From Diplocloster hominis (GTDB lineage Bacteria > Bacillota > Clostridia > Lachnospirales > Lachnospiraceae), in the NCBI RefSeq assembly GCF_032380655.1, contig NZ_JAWDIY010000001.1, positions 1 through 64,000 on the forward strand: a stretch of DNA of 64,000 nt. Reading direction: 5' to 3'. Both the position numbers and the translations under genes were made by a program. Of this stretch, positions 43,030 to 51,018 are shown one piece after another (position 1 is the first letter of the stretch; each line of letters starts with the position of its first letter). The notes beneath the pieces are model-generated. The model was given only the letters and a program-made list of their open reading frames with translations. It was not told the origin of the DNA and searched no databases.

Positions 43030-43512
43030 ATGAGAAAAATTAAGGCAAAGGAATTGACAGTGGAAGGATTTGCTCCTTACGGTGAGTTTTATAATCTGGT
43101 TGAACCCACCGGCAAAAATCTGGGCAGCTTCTACCATGATCATGTTCTCTACCATACTTCAGGAAGAATGCCGGTAGCGTTTTCTTCTCTGGTGGTGGAC
43201 AAACCGGAGAAATATATCGTTGATTCCGCAGAATATCACAACTATACCGGAGAGGTACTGCTTCCTCTGGACGATGATGTTGTGATCCATGTGGCGACTC
43301 CGTCGAAAGAACCGGTTCCGGAACTGACGGAAGCTTTCCTGGTACCTAAGGGTACGGTAGTAAAATTGAACGCGGCCGTATGGCATCTGGCTCCCATGGC
43401 GTTACATAATGATAAGAGCCACGTACTGATTGTTCTGCCGGAGAGAGTATATTATAACGACTGCTATGTGGTGGATTATCCGGAAGAAGATCATATTGAA
43501 ATTGAGCTGTAA
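43030..43512 (+). CDS. Ureidoglycolate lyase (AllA)-like cupin
   Basis: A 160-residue all-beta protein. The N-terminal KIKAKELTVEGFAPYGEFYN resembles the start of AllA-type ureidoglycolate lyases. EVLLPLDDDVVIHVATP, FLVPKGTVVKLNAAVWHLAP and HVLIVLPER fit the cupin core. Ureidoglycolate lyase makes glyoxylate and urea in purine breakdown. No other allantoin genes are in the window, so the true substrate may differ. AAGGAGG precedes the ATG. Confidence 0.6.
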   Translation: MRKIKAKELTVEGFAPYGEFYNLVEPTGKNLGSFYHDHVLYHTSGRMPVAFSSLVVDKPEKYIVDSAEYHNYTGEVLLPLDDDVVIHVATPSKEPVPELTEAFLVPKGTVVKLNAAVWHLAPMALHNDKSHVLIVLPERVYYNDCYVVDYPEEDHIEIEL

Positions 43513-43546
43513 CTAGTGTCGGCGCGTTGACGCCGGCAGCGGCGAA

Positions 43547-43650
43547 AAAGGGGCTGCCGGAAAATAAATAAGTCATGCCAGATATGAAACATGATTGCAG
43601 GTTTCACATCAATATCTGGTATGCAAATTTTATTTTCCGGCAGCCCCTTT
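43547..43650. terminator. Long three-tier hairpin (22-bp perfect outer arms)
   Basis: The outer arms (43547-43568 and 43629-43650) are perfect inverted repeats starting AAAGGGGCTGCCGG. Inside are CATGCCAGATAT/ATATCTGGTATG and TGAAAC/GTTTCA stems. It lies between the convergent AllA-like and methyltransferase genes and may end both transcripts, though it is far longer than a normal terminator. Confidence 0.55.
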
Positions 43651-43686
43651 GCGTTTGTGCCTGTACAATTATGAACGGTCTGAAGC

Positions 43687-44547
43687 TTAATCGGACTCCC
43701 AGCGTCCAGAGGCTCCGCAGGGGAGATACAGCTGATTGGAAGTAACGGGCAGACCCAGTTCGTCTGAGACGACATGTCCGTTCTGCGTTTTTAATACTGT
43801 GGAGAGCATATAAGTCAGTACGGAGGGGGCCAGGCCGGTGGTGTAAGAATTGACCAGGAAAAATAAAGGCTGTTCCGACAAAAGGTTCGCGCAGAGCCTG
43901 ATAAACGGATAGATGGAATCTTCGATCTTCCAGATCTCCCCTTTTGGTCCGCGGCCGTATGAAGGGGGGTCCATGATTATGGCGTCATACTGATTACCGC
44001 GGCGGATCTCCCGCTCCACGAATTTGACGCAGTCATCCACCAGCCAGCGGATCGGGGCATCCTGAAGCCCTGAGGAACGGGCGTTTTCTTTGGCCCAGGC
44101 GACCATTCCTTTGGAAGCGTCCACGTGGGTCACCGAAGCGCCTGCCGCTGCCGCTGCCAAAGTGGCGCCGCCGGTGTAGGCGAACAGATTCAGCACCTTT
44201 ACGGGACGTCCGGCCTCCTGAATCTTCCTGCCAAACCAGTCCCAATTGGCTGCCTGTTCGGGAAACAGCCCGGTGTGCTTGAAGCTGAATGGTTTTAGGT
44301 TAAAGGTCAGGGACTGGTATGAGATGGTCCATTGCTCGGGAAGCTGGAAAAATTCCCATTCCCCGCCGCCTTTGCTGCTGCGGTGATAATGTCCGTTGGG
44401 GGCTTTCCAGCCTTTCTGGATGCGTGGGGTATCCCAGATGACCTGGGGATCGGGACGGATCAGCAGGTACTTGCCCCAGCGCTCCAGTTTTTCACCATTC
44501 GAGGTGTCCAGCACCTCGTAATCTTTCCAGCCGTCTGCTATCCACAT
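43687..44547 (-). CDS. Class I SAM-dependent methyltransferase (RlmI/RlmK-like)
   Basis: A 286-residue protein. The SAM motif is VLNLFAYTGGATLAAAAAGA; the acidic loop is HVDASKGMVAWAKENA; the catalytic-region motif is IIMDPPSYGRG. This fits 23S rRNA cytosine-C5 methyltransferase relatives. Upstream, RIQKGWKAPNGHYHRSSKGG is a basic N-terminal region. The cysteine pair of full RlmI enzymes is not obvious. It lies alone between repeats. Confidence 0.8.
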   Translation of the reverse strand: MWIADGWKDYEVLDTSNGEKLERWGKYLLIRPDPQVIWDTPRIQKGWKAPNGHYHRSSKGGGEWEFFQLPEQWTISYQSLTFNLKPFSFKHTGLFPEQAANWDWFGRKIQEAGRPVKVLNLFAYTGGATLAAAAAGASVTHVDASKGMVAWAKENARSSGLQDAPIRWLVDDCVKFVEREIRRGNQYDAIIMDPPSYGRGPKGEIWKIEDSIYPFIRLCANLLSEQPLFFLVNSYTTGLAPSVLTYMLSTVLKTQNGHVVSDELGLPVTSNQLYLPCGASGRWESD

Positions 44548-44640
44548 AATTTTGTAAATTCCTTTCTTTCTATCCTGAACGGGTTATGCATGTTTCGTTT
44601 ACGTACGTATACGCTGGGCCAAAAGCCCGGCGGTGCTATT

Positions 44641-44848
44641 CTGCCGACATTATATCATGATTGCAGGCAATCATGACCCCTCCGGGGCGTTGCACACTCC
44701 GCGCCAGGGAAAGCGCTCCGGCGCAGATATAATGTCTGCCGACATTATATCATGATTGCAGGCAATCATGACCCCTCCGGGGGGATGCACACTCCGCGCC
44801 AGGGAAAGCGCTCCGGCGCAGATATAATGTCTGCCGACATTATATCAT
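44641..44848. repeat. 95-bp tandem repeat, two full copies plus 18 bp
   Basis: Units start with CTGCCGACATTATATCAT at 44641, 44736 and 44831 (partial). Each has an internal ATGATTGCAGGCAATCAT palindrome and a GCGCC...GGCGC stem. A diverged copy lies at 15735-15826. A family 1 fragment (about 44869-44905) follows. No gene in 44548-44910. Confidence 0.85.
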
Positions 44849-44910
44849 AAAAATTCAGGAAACAAAACAAAAATAGCAGCGCTAGGTGCTCAGAGCGGCG
44901 GTCTATTCAT

Positions 44911-46239
44911 TTATATCTTTTCATTCAGACGGAAAACCACAATATTCCGTGAGCTGCCAAAATTCTTAACCGCAAAGCACAGTCCCCCGTCAACTGCTGT
45001 AATCTCCGCGTCAACTTCAGAATCCAACGGTACCGCCCTCCCGCGCAGGCCAGGGACCGTAACCGCGACCTGGTTTCTGCCTTTGGCGTCAATCAGGACA
45101 TAGAGCGCACCATCCCGTTCGGTAAAATGCACCTGGATCTGATCCGCATATTTTATGGATTCCCTGCTGCTGCAGCGGCTGCCGTAGATCGCTTCCCCGT
45201 TCACATGAAGCCATTCTCCGATGGCCAGCAGACGTTTTTCCTGCTCCTTTGGAATCGTTCCGTCCGCTCTGGGCCCGATATTCAGCAGCAGATTTCCGTT
45301 GTTGGCCACTGTGGAAACCAGGAGGCTGATGGCATCCTCGATGCTGATGATTTTGTCCTCGCTCTCCATGGCATTATAGCCGAAGGATAGGCCCATTCCG
45401 CGGCACATCTCCCATTTTTCCCGGCGGTTGGCGCTTCCTGACTGGTATTCTTTCGTGGTAAAGTCATGAAACAGGTCATTGAACCGGTCATTTACCACAC
45501 CATCCTCCACAGTATTATAGTAATGGGACAGCAGATAAGGCAGATTCTGCTCCCCCTGCCGGGGCCACCCGATGTCGTTCCAGAATACGGACGGAGCATA
45601 GCGGTCGATCAGTTCCAGAGACTGGTTATACGCGTAATCCGCATACGCAAATGTCGGGCTGGCCGTGTGGAACAGATCGTCATTATTCAGGATCGGATCA
45701 TCCGCAAAAGTCCAGTCCACGATTCCTGAATAATAGAGGCCCATCCGAAGATTTTCCTCCCGCACCGCGTCCGTCAGCTCCCCGACAATATCCCGCTGCG
45801 GTCCTCTTTTCCATGCATTATAATCGGTATATTTACTCGGAAACAGACAAAAACCATCATGATGCTTCGTGGTCAGCACCACATATTCCGCCCCCGCTTT
45901 TTTGAACAGGCTGGCCCATTCAGCCGGGTTCCATTTCTCCGCTTTCCACATATCCGCAAACTGCTCGTATTTGAAATCTTTTCCATATTTTTGTACGTGG
46001 TAATCGTACGACGGTCCATAACCGACATGGATGGAATTATAATACCACTCGGCGTACGGATTGTTGGAAAACCAGGTTTCATCCGGGGGAACTTCGCCCA
46101 GCTCCCAGGTCTGCGGCGCAAAAGCCGGTACGGAATACAGGCCCCAGTGGATGAATATACCAAATTTTCCATCCTCGTACCACTGGGGGACCTGGTGTTC
46201 TTTCAGCGATTCCCATGTGCTGGCATATCTTTTTTTCAT
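44911..46239 (-). CDS. Alpha-L-fucosidase, GH29 (second)
   Basis: A 442-residue protein without signal peptide. GH29 features: WYEDGKFGIFIHWGLYSVPA, VLTTKHHDGFCLFPSKYTDY, the nucleophile region SVFWNDIGWP with Asp222 as probable nucleophile, and NGNLLLNIGPRADGTIPKEQ. It has KHHDGF, as in classical GH29 enzymes, where the first fucosidase (21607) has KHSDCY, so they probably differ in specificity. It is divergent from an AraC regulator 243 bp away. Cytoplasmic. Confidence 0.9.
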   Translation of the reverse strand: MKKRYASTWESLKEHQVPQWYEDGKFGIFIHWGLYSVPAFAPQTWELGEVPPDETWFSNNPYAEWYYNSIHVGYGPSYDYHVQKYGKDFKYEQFADMWKAEKWNPAEWASLFKKAGAEYVVLTTKHHDGFCLFPSKYTDYNAWKRGPQRDIVGELTDAVREENLRMGLYYSGIVDWTFADDPILNNDDLFHTASPTFAYADYAYNQSLELIDRYAPSVFWNDIGWPRQGEQNLPYLLSHYYNTVEDGVVNDRFNDLFHDFTTKEYQSGSANRREKWEMCRGMGLSFGYNAMESEDKIISIEDAISLLVSTVANNGNLLLNIGPRADGTIPKEQEKRLLAIGEWLHVNGEAIYGSRCSSRESIKYADQIQVHFTERDGALYVLIDAKGRNQVAVTVPGLRGRAVPLDSEVDAEITAVDGGLCFAVKNFGSSRNIVVFRLNEKI

Positions 46240-46422
46240 TGTTTATACCTCTTTATCATTTTTCTTTTATTCTAACGCCGGGCTGGGGGGATAATCCAGA
46301 CAGGTACAGGACATTCTTTTGGGTCGGATGTCGTATACGCATATTTTTTGGTTCGATTATTTCTACATGGGCCTGTGTGGTAAGGCAGTCTATATTTAAG
46401 GCTGCTAAAATATGAAGGGACA

Positions 46423-46451
46423 TTGACAAAACGCCGGGCAGTTATTAGAGT
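46423..46451 (+). promoter_or_regulatory. Promoter of the AraC gene
   Basis: A perfect TTGACA (46423-46428), a 17-bp spacer and TAGAGT (46446-46451), about 30 bp before the start codon. Confidence 0.6.
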
Positions 46452-46482
46452 ATAAATATAAACATACTGACGGAGGATTCCT

Positions 46483-47373
46483 ATGTCCGATTATCCGTTT
46501 CAGCTGGGTTCCTGTCTGTTCCTTACTCCCCAGCTATCTTCTTCCCTAATGCAAACACCGGTACCCGAGCATGTGCACAGTACCGGTATTTATGAAGTTC
46601 ATTATATCACATCCGGGTATGGAACACTGATCGCGTCCGGCCGGCGCTTTGACCTGTATCCGGGGATTCTCTATGTCACCGGCCCGCACATACCGCACAG
46701 CCAGCTGCTGCCGGAGCAAAATCCTATGGCCGAGGCCTGTATCTACTACAAAGTAGCTCCGCTTACCGGAAAGTCATCTGCTGTGCCGACGGCAAAAAAG
46801 GAAGAGGCGGCTGTCCGCATTCTATTGGACCATCCGTTCTGGATCGGCCGGGATAATCAAAATATCCGTCCCCTGCTGGAAAATATCTTCACAGAGATGG
46901 AGCAGAATCATCCGGACGCGGACATTATGATCAGCTGTTATCTGAAGCAGCTGGTACTGCTTCTGGTGCGCAATATGAGGGACAACCAGCAGATCCATGG
47001 AAACGGAAATACTACCGCCGCCGGTGAAATAGACCTGAACAGCAAACGCTTTTATCTGATCGAATGCGCTTTTTTGTCAGAATTCCGGACCATAACCCTG
47101 TCGTCCTTGTCCTCCCGGATCGGCCTGAGCACGAGGCAGACGCAGCGGCTGCTGCAGACCTATTACGGTATGGATTTTAACCAGAAACGCGTACAGGCCA
47201 GGATGGCAAAGGCCAGGCTTTTGCTGGAATCCACCGATCTGTCCGTGGGAAAAATCGCGGAAGAGGTAGGCTACGCCACTTCTGAACATTTTTGTAATAC
47301 CTTCCGCAAAGTATGCCAGATGACCCCTTTGCAGTACCGCAGGAAAGACGGTCAGCCCTTTTCGTTTCTGTAG
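46483..47373 (+). CDS. AraC-family transcriptional regulator
   Basis: A 296-residue protein with an N-terminal cupin sensor (PEHVHSTGIYEVHYITSGYG, FDLYPGILYVTGPHIPHSQL) and two C-terminal helix-turn-helix units (LSSLSSRIGLSTRQTQRLLQ and DLSVGKIAEEVGYATSEHFC with NTFRKVCQMTPLQYR). It is likely an activator of the divergent GH29 fucosidase gene in response to a sugar. GGAGG precedes the ATG. Confidence 0.88.
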   Translation: MSDYPFQLGSCLFLTPQLSSSLMQTPVPEHVHSTGIYEVHYITSGYGTLIASGRRFDLYPGILYVTGPHIPHSQLLPEQNPMAEACIYYKVAPLTGKSSAVPTAKKEEAAVRILLDHPFWIGRDNQNIRPLLENIFTEMEQNHPDADIMISCYLKQLVLLLVRNMRDNQQIHGNGNTTAAGEIDLNSKRFYLIECAFLSEFRTITLSSLSSRIGLSTRQTQRLLQTYYGMDFNQKRVQARMAKARLLLESTDLSVGKIAEEVGYATSEHFCNTFRKVCQMTPLQYRRKDGQPFSFL

Positions 47374-47409
47374 CGGAAGAATCCGGTAATCAGGTGCAAA
47401 AAAAACAGG

Positions 47410-47444
47410 GAGCCGGAGGACCGCTTTTGCTGTCCTTCCGGCTC
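47410..47444 (+). terminator. Terminator of the AraC gene
   Basis: The arms GAGCCGGAGGAC / GTCCTTCCGGCTC flank a 10-nt loop. The following AAAAAT means termination is better toward the minus strand. Confidence 0.5.
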
Positions 47445-47472
47445 AAAAATAGGAGTTTCTATTACCCGGGTC

Positions 47473-47712
47473 TTATTCCGGTTCACAAATACCGATCGAC
47501 CGAAGCGCCTCTAACGCTCTCCCCACATCATCTCTGTCCACAATAATGTCTTCTCCATATATGGAGTTCCCTCCGTATATGTCCATCATTCCGCCGCTGC
47601 CCAGGCCCTGCCGGAAAGCGGGGATATTATTTTTCTCCAGTACTTCCAGAATCATATCCGCCTGTACCCGATCCTCAGCAGAATATATTTTTACTTCATT
47701 CATTGCTCTCAT
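47473..47712 (-). CDS. DUF2007 small protein
   Basis: A 79-residue protein, with VKIYSAEDRVQADMILEVLE, then KNNIPAFRQGLGSGG and DIIVDRDDVGRALEAL. This is the fold of DUF2007 'putative signal transducing' proteins (ACT-like small domain). AAGGAGGTGCTCCT precedes the ATG. It lies 90 bp downstream of the lipoprotein gene on the same strand, so they may share a transcript. Confidence 0.75.
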   Translation of the reverse strand: MRAMNEVKIYSAEDRVQADMILEVLEKNNIPAFRQGLGSGGMMDIYGGNSIYGEDIIVDRDDVGRALEALRSIGICEPE

Positions 47713-47801
47713 AGGAGCACCTCCTTCATTCCTTTCGGCTCTTGCGTTTCACCCAGAACCATCGATATGGAACTCTCTTGCACTTTCCGCCGTGGAGCCA
47801 G

Positions 47802-48617
47802 TCACTGGTTCACAGTCTTCCCCACGATAATAAACCCATTGGCGTTATCCGCAGAACGAAGCTGAAAAACTACAGAACCCGCATTCTCATCCCCTTCAAA
47901 CGATGTCTTATAGTTCACTGTATAGGTCCCATCCTGAGCTGGGGTACAGTCCTGGTACGTAAATGTGAAATCCGGGAAATCTGAAAGACCGATATAATAA
48001 TAACCATCCCGATAAAAGCAAGAAGTCTGTCCCTTATTCATATCCTCAAACGCGGGCTTATAATCGGGCAGTTCCACACCTAAGGCAAGCTTTACATAAG
48101 CCTCCACATCCTCAAGGCTAACCTTCACCACCTTTTCCTGCATTTCCAGGTCTTCCCGGGGAACCTCCTCGATCTCCACATCCCCCCAGGCGGCAGTATA
48201 AGAATAAAAGATAAAATCATGCCAGAATTCTTCATCCAAATTTGCCGGATCGGAAAATTCGGGTAAACAATAACACATTTTCCTCAAAAACTCTTTGCCC
48301 GTTTCGGTCAACTGTAACCCAACGGCTGTAGTATCTGAGGCTGCTCCTTCTTTTGCTGAAGAACTGCTTCCCTGATCTGTTCCGTCCTTCTGTCCGCTTC
48401 CAGTTACCTTGTTGGATTCGTCCTCCGGATTGGCTCCGCTATCCGGATCGACTCCTTCTCCCTGAATAGTTCCGCCTTCCTTTTCCGCTCCATTTACCAC
48501 CGGAGCCGGGGTAACTGCATCCGCGGAAGGATCAGCCTCACCCCCGGAAGCACATCCGCTTATCCCAGCCATACCCAAGACTGCACACAGTACCATAACG
48601 ACTACTAACTTTTTCAT
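47802..48617 (-). CDS. Lipoprotein of unknown function
   Basis: A 271-residue protein with a lipoprotein signal (MKKLVVVMVLCAVLGMAGIS then GC). A long acidic Ser/Gly/Asp linker (to about residue 95) leads to a C-terminal domain with FLRKMCYCLPEF, YSYTAAWGDVEIEEV and DGYYYIGLSDFPDFTFTYQD. No family recognised. GGGAGGAG precedes the start at 48617. Anchored on the outer face of the membrane. Confidence 0.72.
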   Translation of the reverse strand: MKKLVVVMVLCAVLGMAGISGCASGGEADPSADAVTPAPVVNGAEKEGGTIQGEGVDPDSGANPEDESNKVTGSGQKDGTDQGSSSSAKEGAASDTTAVGLQLTETGKEFLRKMCYCLPEFSDPANLDEEFWHDFIFYSYTAAWGDVEIEEVPREDLEMQEKVVKVSLEDVEAYVKLALGVELPDYKPAFEDMNKGQTSCFYRDGYYYIGLSDFPDFTFTYQDCTPAQDGTYTVNYKTSFEGDENAGSVVFQLRSADNANGFIIVGKTVNQ

Positions 48618-48795
48618 AGGATACTCCTCCCTTTTTGAGACTCCGGAACTTATGCTCGTGTTCACTGTTCTGCTTTAGCACTATTATAACAAGCCGCCAG
48701 CGCAGCGGCTAGTCCCAGTTACAATGTTCTCACTACTTTTTTGTCAAATACTGCATTTTTTCATCCACAAAGGTAGCGATTTTTTTGAATATGTT

Positions 48796-48830
48796 GAAAG
48801 GTTGTATTAACCCTAACACAACCTTTCAGC
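48796..48830. terminator. Hairpin in the spacer 48618-48958
   Basis: The arms TGAAAGGTTGT and ACAACCTTTCA flank a 12-nt loop. It lies between the lipoprotein gene and the membrane-protein cassette; no ORF that I can support is present in this spacer. Confidence 0.4.
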
Positions 48831-48932
48831 ATCTACGTAAAACCGCTATGTATAATTTATCATGTTTTGGCTCTTTCAACAACTACTTAAATGAGCCTCT
48901 CGGCACAGTACCGAGATAAGAAGGTTTATAAT

Positions 48933-48965
48933 GATCCTAATAGGCATCTATTGGTCTATTAGGAT
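48933..48965. terminator. Duplicated terminator hairpin (copy 1)
   Basis: GATCCTAATAG / CTATTAGGATC overlaps the stop of the 109-residue gene. An almost identical hairpin ends the other copy at 49735-49768. Confidence 0.55.
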
Positions 48966-49288
48966 CTCTTAATTTGACCCCTGTGTTTTTCTCCTTTTAA
49001 AAACCCCAGAAGATATAATGTGTTCGACCATCGCTTGCATTCCCAAGCTTTAATGGGAAAAGTTCTGATTGCAAAAATTATTAAAAATACTATAAGATAA
49101 AAATAAATCGCAGCGAGAACTCCTTTAGCTGAATACCATTTAAAACACAAGAAAATTGATAATGTAATGAGAAGAATACCACAACGGATATACAGGTTCC
49201 TCAGTTTCCGAGTCATAAGCTTAGGAACATGTTTTTTGGGAATTTTAAAATATTGATTTACATCGTATATAAATTCTATACCAGACAT
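48959..49288 (-). pseudogene. Truncated/fused copy of the two-helix membrane protein gene
   Basis: A 109-residue ORF closely related over its first 100 residues to the 181-residue protein at 50338-50883 (shared SGIEFIYDVNQYFKIPKKH and IFLCFKWYSAKGVLAAIYFY patterns, two membrane helices). After GEK the match ends and the last eight codons (HRGQIKRS) coincide in DNA with the 3' end of the second gene of the cassette (ACAGGGGTCAAAT). So this is an internal deletion that joined the start of gene A to the tail of gene B. It keeps its ribosome site (AGGGGGG) and may still be expressed. Confidence 0.65.
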
Positions 49289-49455
49289 AACAACCCCCCT
49301 GCTTGCACTAATATGTAAAATTATAACACAGTAGATTTTAATATGCTAATCACTGAGCCATTTCGAAGTCAGTCCATTTTTATCTTTTTTTTCGTGCTAA
49401 AATAGGGATATCCATTTTCCAGCCATATAGTAGTATTTTTTAGCCAATATTATAT

Positions 49456-49665
49456 TTGGGATTTGTCTATTTAGCTTATATTATTGGTATAGTAGAAAAC
49501 AGATTTTTGAGTTTATACATAATAAAAGATGTGCTCCCTCAGCCAATAGCAGTCGAGATAATACAAAATGTATCATTTGTTATTTCAGTATTGATAATAT
49601 TAATCCATTCCTGGTTGATTCTCTATTCTTCAAAATTTGTGATTGGAATAAAAAAATTTGAATAG
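49456..49665 (+). pseudogene. Fragment of a membrane protein
   Basis: A 69-codon frame from a TTG without ribosome site. It encodes two hydrophobic stretches (FVYLAYIIGIVENRFLSLYI and FVISVLIILIHSWLILY). It lies between the two cassette copies. It could be the remains of a transport or immunity-like gene, or chance in AT-rich DNA. Confidence 0.25.
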
Positions 49666-49734
49666 TATGTGAGAATTTGGGATTGAACAACATTTGACCT
49701 CGCAACTCAGTACAGAGATATAAAATTTTATAAT

Positions 49735-49768
49735 GATCCTAATAGGCATTTATATGTCTATTAGGATC
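49735..49768. terminator. Duplicated terminator hairpin (copy 2)
   Basis: GATCCTAATAG / CTATTAGGATC overlaps the stop of the 188-residue gene. The flanking TACxGAGATA...TTTATAATGATCC is also shared with copy 1, so the duplication includes the 3' flank. Confidence 0.55.
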
Positions 49769-50333
49769 ATTCATTTGACCCCTGTATTAAAATTTTACCT
49801 TTACGGAGAGATCCCCAATACAGTAGAATAGGTGAATCAGTATGCAACTTATGTTTTTGCAACAATTTGATAGTTTCATCCCATGAGCCGGTTATTATAT
49901 TATCAGGCGACAAAATAAAATGCTTGTTCCTAACACGCATTAATATGCAATCTTCAGACGTATAATATACATAAATTGCTTCGGTATGATCTCCCGTCAT
50001 TTCCCATCTTTTAAACACCACAGACCAACTATCGTTATCGAGCAGGACTCTGCCATCTCCCAGACTTCCTCCAAACCATTCACTCTGATAGATATTATTT
50101 CGTATAAAAAATAACCGCTTACGTAAAAAAAGAAAATACACAAATATTAATCCTGACAATACCAGCAGCATCCAGGGATTAGGCAATATAAAAGATAATG
50201 AAAAGCATATAATTCCAATAAAGAGCGATCGATATCCTAACCTCATATACCATTTAGCCGGGTGACGCTCAATAAGCTTCCACAAATTATTAAAATAATC
50301 TTTTTCTACATCAATCTTGATTGTTTGTTTCAA
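49767..50333 (-). CDS. Two-helix membrane protein, cassette gene B (YcxB-like shape)
   Basis: A 188-residue protein. Two membrane helices lie near the N-terminus (SLFIGIICFSLSFILP, WMLLVLSGLIFVYFLFL), followed by a cytosolic beta domain (GGSLGDGRVLLDNDSWSVVF, ILMRVRNKHFILSPDNI). The layout resembles YcxB-like proteins. It uses a TTG start; AGGAGGGG lies inside the last codons of gene A, and only 4 nt separate the two genes, so they are translationally coupled. It follows the peptidoglycan-binding/CHAP gene on the same strand and could be an immunity or chaperone partner (inferred). Confidence 0.65.
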   Translation of the reverse strand: MKQTIKIDVEKDYFNNLWKLIERHPAKWYMRLGYRSLFIGIICFSLSFILPNPWMLLVLSGLIFVYFLFLRKRLFFIRNNIYQSEWFGGSLGDGRVLLDNDSWSVVFKRWEMTGDHTEAIYVYYTSEDCILMRVRNKHFILSPDNIITGSWDETIKLLQKHKLHTDSPILLYWGSLRKGKILIQGSNE

Positions 50334-50337
50334 TGCC

Positions 50338-50883
50338 TTATCCCCTCCTTAAATGAGTTAAATGATTATTTTCTTCGAAAATCTGTTCAATATCTTTAAG
50401 TGTCTCTGTCTTACTATCTGAAGCATTTATTGGGATAATCAGTAAATTTTGACGAACCCTACCCCAGTTTATATATAAACTATTTGAGGATATAAAGGCA
50501 TAACAAGAGGAATTAGACATCAGAAATGTTGCATGTTCTGATTGCAAACATAGTTTGTCAGAATATACTATAACGGAAACTTTTTCTCCTTGCAAAAAAC
50601 CCATGCGTGATAATGTCTCAGACCATAGTTTGAGATTAGTTGTTACAAATGAAAAAACATCGATTGCATATGCTATTAGAAATATAATAAGGTAAAAATA
50701 AATTGCAGCGATTATCCCTTTGGCTAAATACCACTTAAAACACAGGAATATTGATAATACAACCAGAAGGATACTAACGCTAATAAACTGGTACCTCAAT
50801 TTCCTGGTCATAAGCTTGATAGCATGTTTTTTGGGAATCTCAAAATATTTATTTACGTCATATATAAAATCTATTCCAGTCAT
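50338..50883 (-). CDS. Two-helix membrane protein, cassette gene A (YcxB-like shape)
   Basis: A 181-residue protein. It has a short cytosolic head (TGIDFIYDVNKYFEIPKKHA), two membrane helices (YQFISVSILLVVLSIFLCF, GIIAAIYFYLIIFLIAYAI), then a beta domain with SVIVYSDKLCLQSEHATFLM and SLYINWGRVRQNLLIIPINA. A GAGGAGTG site precedes the ATG. A deleted copy lies at 48959-49288. It is encoded 136 bp after the peptidoglycan-binding/CHAP gene. Confidence 0.68.
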   Translation of the reverse strand: MTGIDFIYDVNKYFEIPKKHAIKLMTRKLRYQFISVSILLVVLSIFLCFKWYLAKGIIAAIYFYLIIFLIAYAIDVFSFVTTNLKLWSETLSRMGFLQGEKVSVIVYSDKLCLQSEHATFLMSNSSCYAFISSNSLYINWGRVRQNLLIIPINASDSKTETLKDIEQIFEENNHLTHLRRG

Positions 50884-51018
50884 AGCAACACTCCTCTTAA
50901 ACTTATTATTTTTAAAAATTATAACACAGTAAATTTTAAATTACTATATCCCCAATGTCAGAGACATATGAATCTTACGAATTTAAGGGGTGCTTACTAA
51001 GAAGCACCCCAAAATAAA

